Shown: positions 21,633-30,713, numbered from the stretch's first letter. The stretch is 33,441 nucleotides of DNA from Pseudomonadota bacterium (GCA_018897105.1 JAHILF010000144.1:1-33441), one strand, 5' to 3'. Notes: generated by a model not told the origin, from the letters alone. Numbers and translations are program-made.

Positions 21633-22505
21633 CTAATATTCTTCAGAATAATATTTATAATATCCTTCGTCCTGCAATCGTTTATCGAGAATATTCATTT
21701 CAAACGCATTAAAGACTATGCCAAGGACTTTCTCCCGGCCAAACTGCTCAACAAGCTTTTTCACCTGCTCCCGGCCGGCCCCGTTCCACCTGACTACCAG
21801 CACTACCTTATCAACATGCTGGGCCAGCACAGCAGTCTCGGAAGCTGCCTGAGCCGGAGGACTGTCAAGGACAATAAAGCGATCGTCATACCTATCGACA
21901 ACTTCTTTGATCAGGTTGGACATGCCTTGGGAAGCCAGAAGCTCCGAAGGATTTTCAGGGGGAGTACCTGCCGGAATAAGTGAAAGCCTGTCAAGTCCTG
22001 TCTTGACAATTAAGCTGGAGAGATCCCTTCCATCACGCAGATGGTCAACTAATCCAGCCCCGTCACTCTCGATACCGAAAAAACGCCCAAGATTCGGCCG
22101 ACGCAAATCGCAATCAACCAGCAGAGAATGCTGGTCGACCCCGTGAGCCATAATGACACCCAAATTGGCGCAGACAAAACTTTTCCCTTCGCCCGGACTG
22201 GCACTTGTCACCAATATTGACCGGGCAGGATTGCCTTCAGCCGGATGAAGAATCTTGGCCCTGAGCCGTCTGAAACTTTCAGCCACACCGGAGTAATTTT
22301 CAATTGCTGCGACAAGTCTTTCATCCCAGCCCTTGCAGACCTCAAAAGATGGAAAAGACCGCGGAGACTTAAATTTTCCCCCTGTCTTATTCTTATCTTT
22401 CCCGGGTCGAGCACTAATTTTCTGATCATTCCCAGCAAAACCGGCATCTGCACCAGGCTTTATATCGGCCCCCGCCTTTGACAGGGCCTCGGCAACCTTT
22501 CCCAC
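21633..22505 (-). CDS. BY-type tyrosine autokinase of the EPS system
   Basis: This 290-residue cytoplasmic ATPase is of the bacterial tyrosine-kinase family. It has Walker A SASPGEGKS (102-110 region), Walker A' LLVDCDLRRP (128-137) and Walker B IVLDSPPA (211-218). The C-terminus is a tyrosine cluster, GYYKYYSEEY, with five Tyr in the last nine residues as the autophosphorylation site. It acts with the chain-length protein (stop 10 bp upstream) to cycle polymer assembly, as Wzc or CapA/CapB pairs do. The N-terminal 60 residues are charged and probably flexible. Confidence 0.92.
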   Translation of the reverse strand: MGKVAEALSKAGADIKPGADAGFAGNDQKISARPGKDKNKTGGKFKSPRSFPSFEVCKGWDERLVAAIENYSGVAESFRRLRAKILHPAEGNPARSILVTSASPGEGKSFVCANLGVIMAHGVDQHSLLVDCDLRRPNLGRFFGIESDGAGLVDHLRDGRDLSSLIVKTGLDRLSLIPAGTPPENPSELLASQGMSNLIKEVVDRYDDRFIVLDSPPAQAASETAVLAQHVDKVVLVVRWNGAGREQVKKLVEQFGREKVLGIVFNAFEMNILDKRLQDEGYYKYYSEEY

Positions 22506-22515
22506 TCTTATTCTC

Positions 22516-24111
22516 CTACAGTATGATCATGCCCTGCTTCCAAAAGTAGCCTGTTGCCACGACAATGAGAATGACAAAAACAAAAAGAAGAACTCCCCAG
22601 AAAATCTGCCGAATTTTTCTTTTTTTCAGCTCAGGCTTGGTATAAATATTCGGTATGGCACAGACGATGGGGATGCCTAGATACTTTTCTACATCTGCAG
22701 GATCTTTAAAGGAAGTTCCTATCAACTCAAGCCCTAAAGTCAATGCACAGCCAATACCTAGCCCCAGCCCTACGGCGATTATCATGATCTTCTTAAAATC
22801 AGGCTTGAATGGAGTTTCCGGAAAATGGGCAGGGTCAACAATCTTGAACTGACTCCCCTTCTGATGCTTTTCCAAGCTATAGGCAGACTCAGCCTGCAGG
22901 CCCTGTCCTACCAATTCCTGATAACGTTGATGCAACTGCTCGTAATCCCTTGTCAATGCAGCCCACTCCGCTTCGCGGACAGGAGCAGCCTCGACCCAGC
23001 TCTGGTATTTTTCTATCTGGTTTTTGATCTCCGCCCGTTCCTGTTTTAATCTTTCAATATTGTACTCCAAATTACTTAACTGCTGCTTCAGTTGCTCAAT
23101 CTGCGGATCAATGTAAGGTTGATTCTGCTCATCATTGACCGCTCCATTTTCAGCAGTCGCTTCTCCTTTTTGCTGCATTGAGCTCTTCTGCTCTGCTTCA
23201 AGTTCCTGAAGTTGCTTTTGCACCCGCCTGACTTCCGGATGCTTGTCGGTATACCGGGCCTGGAGGTTCTGCAGTTCCATGCGTAACTGACTGATCTGGG
23301 CAAATATCCCGGTTGGCTGTTGCTTCCCTGACATAACTGGTGCTGCTCCGGTACCGTGCAACTGCTGGGCAAGCAATTCCCCCCGTAAAGAAATCTGCTC
23401 CTGCACCATCACTTTTGTCCGCTCAAGATCCTGGGCGCTCACCTGATTATTCTGATATTGTTCCTGCAACGCATTGAGACGGGTCATATTATTCGTAAGT
23501 TGCATGGGCATTTCATTATAATATTGCAACTTATAGTCCCGCATCACTGCCTCTTTCTTGTCCAGAGTCTCCTTAGCCATTCTCAATTCATCCTGTATAT
23601 AGACAGAAGTTTCAGAGGCCCGCTCTTCACGGTACCGGAGATTTTCTTCAATAAACTTGGCGGCAATGGCATTGGTCACCCGCAACACCTTTTTGGGGTC
23701 GTCTCCCTGATAGGAAACCCTGAAAATATCACCCTTCTCCTGGCTGAATTCAATATGTTTTTCCCGCATCATATCAACCACATCCTCCATGGGAAGACTG
23801 GCGCGCATTCCGGCATAGAGGTCAAACTCTTTGATCATTGCCTCAAGACTGCTTCGACTGGTGATCTGCTGACTTACCGTGGAAACAACCTCCTGGGTTC
23901 TGGACCTTACATCATCCGGAGACATGGCTGACGGGTTAACCTGTTGCCGCTGATACTTAATGAGCGATGTGCATTGATATACTTTAGGAGTCCTTAAATA
24001 CTGGCCAAGTCCCGCGACCACGCCGAGGAGAAAGAAAGTGATGATCATTTTCTTGCGCCGCAGAAAGATATCGAGGTATTTTTTAATAAGCTGTCGCTGT
24101 TCTTGATCCAT
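22516..24111 (-). CDS. EPS chain-length determinant (Wzz/GNVR family)
   Basis: This 531-residue polysaccharide co-polymerase is anchored by an N-terminal membrane helix (about 21-38) and a second helix at about 442-465. Between them is a long periplasmic region that is strongly coiled-coil (about 190-390), with the GNVR-type segment before the second helix. A third hydrophobic helix near the C-terminus (about 503-526) follows a cytoplasmic stretch with the usual DPADVEKYLGIP motif. It controls polymer length with the tyrosine kinase. The ATG at 24111 has no Shine-Dalgarno sequence but starts the conserved cytoplasmic lead. About 190 AT-rich bases separate it from the beta-barrel gene upstream. 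Confidence 0.9.
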   Translation of the reverse strand: MDQEQRQLIKKYLDIFLRRKKMIITFFLLGVVAGLGQYLRTPKVYQCTSLIKYQRQQVNPSAMSPDDVRSRTQEVVSTVSQQITSRSSLEAMIKEFDLYAGMRASLPMEDVVDMMREKHIEFSQEKGDIFRVSYQGDDPKKVLRVTNAIAAKFIEENLRYREERASETSVYIQDELRMAKETLDKKEAVMRDYKLQYYNEMPMQLTNNMTRLNALQEQYQNNQVSAQDLERTKVMVQEQISLRGELLAQQLHGTGAAPVMSGKQQPTGIFAQISQLRMELQNLQARYTDKHPEVRRVQKQLQELEAEQKSSMQQKGEATAENGAVNDEQNQPYIDPQIEQLKQQLSNLEYNIERLKQERAEIKNQIEKYQSWVEAAPVREAEWAALTRDYEQLHQRYQELVGQGLQAESAYSLEKHQKGSQFKIVDPAHFPETPFKPDFKKIMIIAVGLGLGIGCALTLGLELIGTSFKDPADVEKYLGIPIVCAIPNIYTKPELKKRKIRQIFWGVLLFVFVILIVVATGYFWKQGMIIL

Positions 24112-24301
24112 TTAAATATATTTTTTAATAATAACCATTATTTGATTTTAGATAAACAGAGATTTTTTGTTGAATGGTCATCTGTTTTAGGGAATTTTCA
24201 CGAAGTCAGTCGTCGCTTATTGACTAGATCTATAATAAAGTAAACGAAGGCAAAAGTAAAAGAACTTAAAAAAACCTCATCAGCCGTTTAATCCACCCCG
24301 A
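24112..24301. other. AT-rich spacer, no gene recognised
   Basis: A 190-bp gap inside the EPS export set, rich in A/T, with no clear hairpin terminator and no convincing sigma-70 or sigma-54 promoter. It also lacks the short tandem arrays that fill other gaps in this cluster. Confidence 0.4.
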
Positions 24302-25750
24302 TTACCAGCGCATGAGCTCCTTGGAGGCAGAGAGTCCCACCATTATCAAATGTTCATCATAACCTGAAACAATACTATTATTGCTCTCCAGTTTGCTATA
24401 TGTATAGCTGCAGGTCAGAGCAAACCAGCGCAAAAATGTGTAGGTTACCGAAGCCCCTGCCTCATAATCGTCAAAATCTTCCTTGCTGCCTAGTTCCGGC
24501 CACAAATATCTTTTTTCATAGGCAAGATTAAATGTCCCGGTTACATCTTGAAGCAGGGTATAACTGATACCACCATCAACTGTCCAATTTTCTCGGAGAT
24601 CTTCCCAGGAACCATCTCTTTTCTGCTGGCCAGACAAATAGCCCGCGCCCAAAGTAATTGATCCTCTTTGCAAACGCCTTGAAATTCCGAAATCAAGACC
24701 AGCCTCTGTTTCATCTCCATTATATTCCCGGGCAAGATAATTTTCGGACACTGTGGTTGTCAGTCGGGTATTTGCAGAGAGGTCATGGTTCCACCCCAAC
24801 TCCCCTGTTTGGTCAACGATATCCTCGCTGGTCCCCTGAAAATTAGTTGTATCATATCCATAAGAAGCTGAGAGTTGATCTGTTTGACTTAATGTATAAT
24901 CAACCGCAAAAAGCGTATTATGCTTATTTAAATCATTTGCCGTGTCATACTGCCCTTTGGTAAACTCATAACTGACCGAGGCAAGCCACTGAGGGTTAAA
25001 TCGGTAGGAAAGACCGACACTGGGAGAGTGCTCATAATATTCGGAGATATTGGCAGATCTGTCATCATTGGCAAAATACCTGTAGCCTAGCGTCAAAAGG
25101 CTGTCCCGGGCAAACTCATATTCTGCACCAATTGAGAATTCATTGTCCGAATACCGCCGGCGGCCTTCCGTATTGGAAAGATAACGATCCACCTCCTGCT
25201 GTGTGCTGAGACTGGCCTGGGCATAACGCCTTTCCAATTCCGTCAAGACGTAGAGATAATCGTCAGGCGTATAGCTCAATTCAGGGAACAACAGCCTTGC
25301 CACCTCAGCCTGCTCATATTGACCTGCCCGCTGAAAACGCCCGGTAACGCTGAGACCAGCATCCATATCCCGCTCAGGTGACTGATCATTGTAAGAATAG
25401 TTGTCCGATATGGTTACACGCCAATACTGAGAGATCTGCCTGCTGCCGGAAAACGCCAGATTATGCGTAAAATCTCTTTCATCAAGACGTTGGTCCCAGC
25501 CTAAATCCGAACTTGCTGTAAGGGATACCTCGTCCTTTTCCCCTATAGAAACGAGGGTCAATGTCGGCAGCAATGTCGTGGTCCAGCTATCCTCTTCATC
25601 ATTTTCCAGTTGAAAAATATTTGAGTCGTATTCCTGCTGCATACTCAAACTTCCGGAAAGGACATTCTCTCGACAGTCCGCCGAATTGCTGTTGCCCAGC
25701 AACGAAACAAGAAATAATGAGCCAATTGCAAGTATGTTTTCTTTATTCAC
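24302..25750 (-). CDS. Outer-membrane beta-barrel protein of the EPS export system
   Basis: This protein of about 482 residues has an N-terminal signal peptide (NKENILAIGSLFLVSLLG) and then many short amphipathic strands rich in aromatic residues, such as LTLGYRYFAND, VSYEFTKGQ and LTCSYTYSKLES. This suits an outer-membrane barrel of the kind found in exosortase-type EPS loci, likely the export pore or its partner. I chose the GTG at 25750 because it begins the signal peptide; an upstream TTG (25771) is possible. It follows the export gene closely and precedes the chain-length gene, whereas many such loci place the barrel after the kinase. Function is inferred from fold and position. Confidence 0.75.
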   Translation of the reverse strand: MNKENILAIGSLFLVSLLGNSNSADCRENVLSGSLSMQQEYDSNIFQLENDEEDSWTTTLLPTLTLVSIGEKDEVSLTASSDLGWDQRLDERDFTHNLAFSGSRQISQYWRVTISDNYSYNDQSPERDMDAGLSVTGRFQRAGQYEQAEVARLLFPELSYTPDDYLYVLTELERRYAQASLSTQQEVDRYLSNTEGRRRYSDNEFSIGAEYEFARDSLLTLGYRYFANDDRSANISEYYEHSPSVGLSYRFNPQWLASVSYEFTKGQYDTANDLNKHNTLFAVDYTLSQTDQLSASYGYDTTNFQGTSEDIVDQTGELGWNHDLSANTRLTTTVSENYLAREYNGDETEAGLDFGISRRLQRGSITLGAGYLSGQQKRDGSWEDLRENWTVDGGISYTLLQDVTGTFNLAYEKRYLWPELGSKEDFDDYEAGASVTYTFLRWFALTCSYTYSKLESNNSIVSGYDEHLIMVGLSASKELMRW

Positions 25751-25787
25751 GGTATTAGTCTCGCATTTCAATCAGGTTTTAATTGCC

Positions 25788-26381
25788 CTATGGCACAATT
25801 ATCGTATCTCCCGGAACAATTAAGACATTCTGTTGTAAATTCCTTCCTTTTGTGAAATCGTCATAATCAAAGCTTAAAAACTCTTCTTTACCGCCTTGCC
25901 GGCGAACAACTTTAATCTCTTCCCGCTTGGCCCATTCCTGAAAACCTCCGCTTCGGGCAATAGCCTGTAAAATAGTCAGCGGAAACTCAATGGGAAACTC
26001 GCCGGGCTGTCCGACCTGCCCAACCACATAATACCGCCGGCTGCGATTTTCAACAAGCATAACTGATACTGCAGGTTCAGTTACCAGATCAGAAATTTTT
26101 TTCTCTAGAAACTGATCAAGCTCACCTGTTGTTTTGCCTGCTGCCTGCACATCACCGGCAAGGGGCAACGAGATCTTGCCATCGAGACGGACCTTAACCG
26201 TCCTGGACAAGTCAGGCTCCTGCCAAACCTGAACTTCTAGTACGTCCCCCACACCGATTAAATAATCTTTTTCCACCTCGGTTGATTGATCAGCCCTCAC
26301 GGCCAATGGCCAAATAGTTGTAAAAAGAATCGTAAGAGAGAATAGAAAATATGACATTTTATTTTTATGTGCATTTTCCAC
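25788..26381 (-). CDS. Polysaccharide export protein (Wza-like, SLBB domain)
   Basis: This 197-residue periplasmic/outer-membrane export protein has a signal peptide (MENAHKNKMSYFLFSLTILF, ending near AVRA). Next come the Poly_export domain (YLIGVGDVLEVQVWQEPDLS at about 38-57, then VRLDGKISLPLAG) and one SLBB domain (VVGQVGQPGEFPIEFPLTIL onward). It lacks a lipobox cysteine, unlike Wza. The GTG at 26381 is chosen because AGGAGG lies seven bases upstream and gives a clean signal peptide; the frame stays open to 26477 without one. It is the first gene of the minus-strand EPS set and is divergent from the TPR lipoprotein gene. Confidence 0.88.
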   Translation of the reverse strand: MENAHKNKMSYFLFSLTILFTTIWPLAVRADQSTEVEKDYLIGVGDVLEVQVWQEPDLSRTVKVRLDGKISLPLAGDVQAAGKTTGELDQFLEKKISDLVTEPAVSVMLVENRSRRYYVVGQVGQPGEFPIEFPLTILQAIARSGGFQEWAKREEIKVVRRQGGKEEFLSFDYDDFTKGRNLQQNVLIVPGDTIIVP

Positions 26382-26480
26382 GGCAAAACCTCCTCCAAAA
26401 AACAATGCAAACCTTAAAAAACCAATAGCGAATAATAAAATCATGTTATGCGCCGTTAAATAAAAAGGCAACAACATTCT

Positions 26481-26502
26481 ATGGTTCTAACCATGTTATA
26501 AT
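26481..26502. promoter_or_regulatory. Palindrome and TATAAT box in the divergent promoter region
   Basis: The 14-bp palindrome ATGGTTCTAACCAT (26481-26494) stands 2 bp before TATAAT (26497-26502) in the 233-bp gap between the export gene and the TPR lipoprotein gene. A regulator bound to the palindrome could cover a promoter reading right. I see no good -35 box, so the promoter call is weak. Confidence 0.35.
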
Positions 26503-26614
26503 ATTTTTTATCCGAACACTTCTGCCTCTTTTTATTGCCTTTTCCCCCGCTTTCTTCTATCCTGACTTACAAAACAGTTCCTATTTTAAATTGGAAAACC
26601 GTGAGAGGAATTTT

Positions 26615-28906
26615 ATGGTCACTTCATCCCGTTCCGCGCTTTTTGTAATTTTATTATCTTTTTCCTTTCTTCTTTTTTCCGGCTGCTCCAATCCTGATGT
26701 CAAAAAGCAGGCCCATTACGATAAGGGCATGGAATATATCAAAAAGGACCAAACCAAGGCCGCGATCCTGGAATTCAAAAACGCCATCCAGATTGACCCC
26801 AAATATGCCGAAGCCCGTTACCAGCTTGGCTTGGCCTATCTCAAGACAGGCGAAGCAAAAAGCGCTTTCCCGGAACTGCAGCGAGCAGCAAGCCTTGACC
26901 CGAAAAATTATGACGCCATACTGAAGACTGCGGAATTTCTGCTTCTTGCCAAACAACCCGAGGAAAGCCGGGCGCAGATCGACAAAATCCTGGCGGCCCA
27001 GCCTGACCACGCGGAAGCCCTGGCGGTGCTGGCTAATATTGAACTTGCGAAGGGCAATATCGATAAGGCCCAGGAGGCCTTGACCAGAGCCTTGGCCAGC
27101 CAACCAAAACTCGACCGGCTTTATATCCTGCAGTCCAGAATCTATTCGGCCCAGAAAAAGTATGACCAGGCGGAACAGGCACTCCTGAAGGCTGTGGAAC
27201 TCAATCCTGAAAAAATGTCAACCCGCCAGGCACTGACCGCCTTTTACCTGAGCCGGAAAGAGGATGAAAAGGCGAAAGAAAATGTACTCAATACCGTCAT
27301 CGCCTTCCCCTCTTCTCCGGTCCCGCTTTTAGAGCTAGCATCCTTTTATATGAACAGAAAAGAATTCCCGCAGGCGGAAGAGACCATCAAAAAAGCCCTG
27401 GCTCTTGAACCGGACAATGAGCGCATTGCCCTTTCCCTGGTTGACTTTTACAAAAAAACAGTCAATTTCAGCAAAGCTGAGGAAACGCTGAAACAACTCA
27501 TCTCCACCAGCAAAAATCCCTTGGCCGTGAAGGCCATGTTGGCTGATTTTTATTTTGACCAGAGAAGATTTGCTGAGGCCCAAACCCTTGTTGCCGAAAT
27601 ACTGGGCGAAAATGAAAAACTCCCCCTGGCCCTGCTGGTCAAGGCCAAGCTTGCCATTAAAGACGGCAAAAATGATGAAGCCATTGCCAACTTAGACCAG
27701 TTGATCAAGGAAAACCCCCGCTGGGGCGAAGCATATTTTCAGCTTGCCCTTGCTCATCTGAATAAGGGCAACATGGAATCATCCCAAAAAGCAGCAGACG
27801 AGGCCGTTAAATTCATGGGCCGCAGTTCTCAGGTCCACACCCTCCTGGCCCATCTTCACCTGCGCAAACGGGAATTTGACAACGCTCAAAAGGAGGCGGC
27901 TATTTCACTAAAACTTGACCCGCGCAATATTCAGGCAGCGATTATACTCGGGCAAAGTTTACTCTATGCAGGCAAGACAGATAATGCCTTGAAGGCCTTT
28001 ACCCAGATGCATGAAATGCTGCCGGAAAGCATCGAAATCCTCCAAAATCTGGCCATGACCAGACTTGCGAGAAAAGAATATGCCGAAGCAATTCCACTAC
28101 TTGAAGAAATACTGAAGAAAAAGCCTGATTACACCCCGGCCCTGGCAACTTTGGCGGCCATTGATATGCGCAACAAACAGCCCAAGAAAGCCATTGAACG
28201 CATTCGCCGCCAGCAGGAGAAATCACCTGACAACCCCGGCAATCTTCTGCTCTTGGGCGATCTGCTGTTAAGCCAGGGCGAACTAGATGAGGCGACCACC
28301 GTTTTCCACAAGGCACAGGAACTTGCCCCTGAAAATCCCCAGCCCTATATGATGATTGCCCGCATCATGGTAAAAAGCGGCAAAAGCAATGAGGCGATTG
28401 CTCAATACCAGTCATTGCTGAAGAATCAGCCGAACTCTTTACAGGCCCTGATGGCATTAGGACCACTTTATGAACAGGTCGGCAAGCCTGAAGAAGCGAA
28501 AAAAACCTACCGCCATGTACTTGAGCGTGACCCAAAGTTTGCCCCGGCGGCTAACAATCTGGCCTGGCTCGTTACCCAGGAAGAAAATCCCGATCTTGGT
28601 GAGGCCATGCGGCTTGCCTTGGTTGCCAAAGAGCGCCTGCCGAACGACCCGAATATCAGCGACACCCTGGGATTCATCCATTACAAACGAGGCGCCTATG
28701 ACCTGGCAACCACCCAGTTCAGAGATGCCATTGCTGCTATGCCCAATGTCCCCACCATCCGCTATCATCTAGCCCTTTCCCTCAAAGGCCAGGGTGCTGA
28801 CGCCGAGGCGCTTCAGGAATTAAAAGAATGCTTAGGGGAAAATATTGAATTTCCTGAACGTAAGGAGGCAGAGGAACTTCTTCGCTCCTGGCAGGCCAGC
28901 CAATAA
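26615..28906 (+). CDS. TPR-repeat lipoprotein (PEP-CTERM/EPS-associated type)
   Basis: This 763-residue protein has a lipoprotein signal ending in the lipobox LFSGC (Cys24) and then about twenty tandem tetratricopeptide repeats to the end. Typical TPR spacing shows in AILEFKNAIQIDPKYAEARY and YDQAEQALLKAVELNPEK. It should be a membrane-anchored periplasmic scaffold. Large TPR lipoproteins of this kind (about 900 residues) are regular members of exosortase/EPS loci, and alginate and Pel systems also use TPR proteins between the membranes. The ATG at 26615 with AGAGG just upstream is preferred to the TTG at 26591. It is transcribed divergently from the export gene, and the phosphatase gene follows 7 bp after its stop. 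Confidence 0.85.
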   Translation: MVTSSRSALFVILLSFSFLLFSGCSNPDVKKQAHYDKGMEYIKKDQTKAAILEFKNAIQIDPKYAEARYQLGLAYLKTGEAKSAFPELQRAASLDPKNYDAILKTAEFLLLAKQPEESRAQIDKILAAQPDHAEALAVLANIELAKGNIDKAQEALTRALASQPKLDRLYILQSRIYSAQKKYDQAEQALLKAVELNPEKMSTRQALTAFYLSRKEDEKAKENVLNTVIAFPSSPVPLLELASFYMNRKEFPQAEETIKKALALEPDNERIALSLVDFYKKTVNFSKAEETLKQLISTSKNPLAVKAMLADFYFDQRRFAEAQTLVAEILGENEKLPLALLVKAKLAIKDGKNDEAIANLDQLIKENPRWGEAYFQLALAHLNKGNMESSQKAADEAVKFMGRSSQVHTLLAHLHLRKREFDNAQKEAAISLKLDPRNIQAAIILGQSLLYAGKTDNALKAFTQMHEMLPESIEILQNLAMTRLARKEYAEAIPLLEEILKKKPDYTPALATLAAIDMRNKQPKKAIERIRRQQEKSPDNPGNLLLLGDLLLSQGELDEATTVFHKAQELAPENPQPYMMIARIMVKSGKSNEAIAQYQSLLKNQPNSLQALMALGPLYEQVGKPEEAKKTYRHVLERDPKFAPAANNLAWLVTQEENPDLGEAMRLALVAKERLPNDPNISDTLGFIHYKRGAYDLATTQFRDAIAAMPNVPTIRYHLALSLKGQGADAEALQELKECLGENIEFPERKEAEELLRSWQASQ

Positions 28907-28913
28907 GCAGATC

Positions 28914-29591
28914 ATGCCAAGAACGTATGTGATCGGTGATATCCACGGTTGCCATGCATCTCTGCTGGAACTGCTCCATAAGACCCAGCCGGATCTCAAC
29001 CGTGACACGATTATTTTTCTTGGCGATTATATTGACAGAGGGCCGGATTCAAAAAAGGTGGTCTCAGAGGTGATCCGGTTGATGGAGGAGGCTCCGGGCC
29101 GGGTGATTCCCCTGATGGGCAATCACGAACAGATATTTCTCGCCTCGCTGGCTGGCGAGGAACGGGACTTCTACCTGCGGATGGGCGGCGACAAAACCCT
29201 GGAAAGCTACGGCATCATGCCCCCATTTACCGGGCGGATCGCCGCCAGAATTCCTGTAAGTCATCTTCATTTTTTTAATGAACTGCTGCTTTACTGGGAA
29301 GACAAAGAGTACATTTATGTCCATGCCGGCCTGCAACCCCATGTCCATTTAAGCCAACAGTCACCCCGCTGGTGCTGCTGGGCCAGGGACCAGTTCCTGG
29401 ATTCCCGCTATGACTTCGGCAAGCAAGTCATCTTCGGCCACACCCCCTTTGACACACCACTCATTGACAAAAACAAAATTGGCATTGATACCGGAGCGGT
29501 TTATGGCGGCCGCCTGACCTGCCTGGTGCTGCCGGACTTTGAGTTTATCAGCGTTAACGGATTGCGGATTGGGGATTTCTTGGTGCCGTAA
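28914..29591 (+). CDS. PPP-family serine/threonine-type metallophosphatase
   Basis: The 225-residue protein has the full PPP metal-site set: GDIHGC (Asp9, His11), GDYIDRG (37-43), GNHE (69-72), YVHAG and FGHTPF. It should be a two-metal phosphoprotein or dinucleotide phosphatase of the lambda-phosphatase/PrpE/ApaH group. Its place directly behind the TPR lipoprotein gene (7 bp gap) suggests cotranscription. A role opposing EPS kinases is only a guess. The ATG at 28914 starts the first beta-strand; earlier codons in the same frame overlap the TPR gene. The stop codon lies inside the first unit of nonamer array D4. Confidence 0.85.
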   Translation: MPRTYVIGDIHGCHASLLELLHKTQPDLNRDTIIFLGDYIDRGPDSKKVVSEVIRLMEEAPGRVIPLMGNHEQIFLASLAGEERDFYLRMGGDKTLESYGIMPPFTGRIAARIPVSHLHFFNELLLYWEDKEYIYVHAGLQPHVHLSQQSPRWCCWARDQFLDSRYDFGKQVIFGHTPFDTPLIDKNKIGIDTGAVYGGRLTCLVLPDFEFISVNGLRIGDFLVP

Positions 29592-29633
29592 TAACTTTAG
29601 GCACTCCAACTACTTCAAATATTTTAGGCACTT
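29589..29633. repeat. Nonamer array D4 (5 units)
   Basis: On the minus strand the units are AAGTGCCTA, AAATATTTG, AAGTAGTTG, GAGTGCCTA and AAGTTATTA. It exactly fills the gap between two convergent genes: the phosphatase stop (29589-29591) is in one end unit and the nadA stop (29635-29637) is one base beyond the other. It is a near-copy of D1, 9.7 kb away. Confidence 0.88.
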
Positions 29634-29634
29634 T

Positions 29635-30690
29635 TTATATCTCCAGCATGCGGTCCAGGGCCAGTTTAGCCCCGACAGCGGTTTGCCTATCAACCGTGAT
29701 CTGATTGACCACCTTGCCCTGCGCCAGATTATCAAGCACCCACAGCAGATTGGCGGGGGTTATGCAACTCATGGTGGCACAGGTGCATGGAGTTGGGGCC
29801 AGCAGATGAATGGTCTTGTCCGGATGCTGTTTTTTCAGCCGGTTGACCAGGTTGACCTCAGTGCCGATGGCCCAGACAGCCCCTGCCTCGGATTCCCGGA
29901 CGGCCTCGATAATCCTTTCGGTGGATCCATAGTAATCCGACCGCCGTACTACCTCACAGGGGCTTTCAGGATGCACGATGATGCGGATGGCAGGGATCTT
30001 TTCCCGCCATTTATCAATCTGTTCCACCAGAAACTCCTGATGAACATGGCAGTAACCGTTCCACAGGATGGTCTTGGCCTTCACCAGCTGCTCCACACTG
30101 TTGCCGCCAAGCTTCTTTCCCCGCTGCCAGACAACAATCTCATCATCCCCAATTCCCAATGCCTTGCTGGAATTTCTGCCCAAATGCTCATCCGGGAAAA
30201 AGAAAACCTTCTCTCCCCTTGTCCAGGCCCAAGTCAAAACCCGCTCCGCATTGGACGAGGTGCAGACCGAACCTCCCCGATTGCCGACAAAGGCCTTGAT
30301 GCTTGCTGAAGAGTTCACATATGTAATCGGGATTACCGTCTGTCCCCCGCAAACCCCTGCCAACTCATTCCAGGCGGCGGCAACCTGCTCAACAGTGGCC
30401 ATGTCCGCCATGGGACAGCCTGCATTGAGATCCGGCAGAATAACCGACTGATCATCATCCGTCAGAATATCGGCGGATTCCGCCATGAAATGCACACCGC
30501 AAAAAATGATATAGGGGTATTTCCCCGATTCAGCGGCTTCGCGGGCAAGCTTAAGAGAATCCCCGGCCAGATCGGCAAATTGAAAGACATCTTCCTGCTG
30601 ATAATGATGGCAGAGAATCAACACCTTGCCGGCAAGTTCCTTTTTCCTGGCAGCTATTTTTTCAAATATAATTTCCTGCTGTTGAGTCAT
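29635..30690 (-). CDS. nadA: Quinolinate synthase A
   Basis: This 351-residue [4Fe-4S] enzyme condenses iminoaspartate with dihydroxyacetone phosphate to quinolinate in NAD synthesis. The expected cluster cysteines are seen in LNAGCPMADM (Cys92), NGYCHVH (Cys213) and the C-terminal PCTCATMSC (Cys302/304). ILCHHYQ, YVNSSA and PDEHLGRN are also typical. The ATG at 30690 is used because GGAAG lies eight bases upstream; a TTG at 30708 is less likely. No other NAD gene is adjacent. It is convergent with the phosphatase gene across array D4. Confidence 0.95.
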   Translation of the reverse strand: MTQQQEIIFEKIAARKKELAGKVLILCHHYQQEDVFQFADLAGDSLKLAREAAESGKYPYIIFCGVHFMAESADILTDDDQSVILPDLNAGCPMADMATVEQVAAAWNELAGVCGGQTVIPITYVNSSASIKAFVGNRGGSVCTSSNAERVLTWAWTRGEKVFFFPDEHLGRNSSKALGIGDDEIVVWQRGKKLGGNSVEQLVKAKTILWNGYCHVHQEFLVEQIDKWREKIPAIRIIVHPESPCEVVRRSDYYGSTERIIEAVRESEAGAVWAIGTEVNLVNRLKKQHPDKTIHLLAPTPCTCATMSCITPANLLWVLDNLAQGKVVNQITVDRQTAVGAKLALDRMLEI

Positions 30691-30713
30691 GTGCAATGCT
30701 TCCTTCAATGAAA

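Noticed and set aside
29539-30309. 256-codon plus-strand open frame
   Set aside because: It overlaps the phosphatase 3' end and runs antisense through nadA. Both of those genes have full catalytic motifs.
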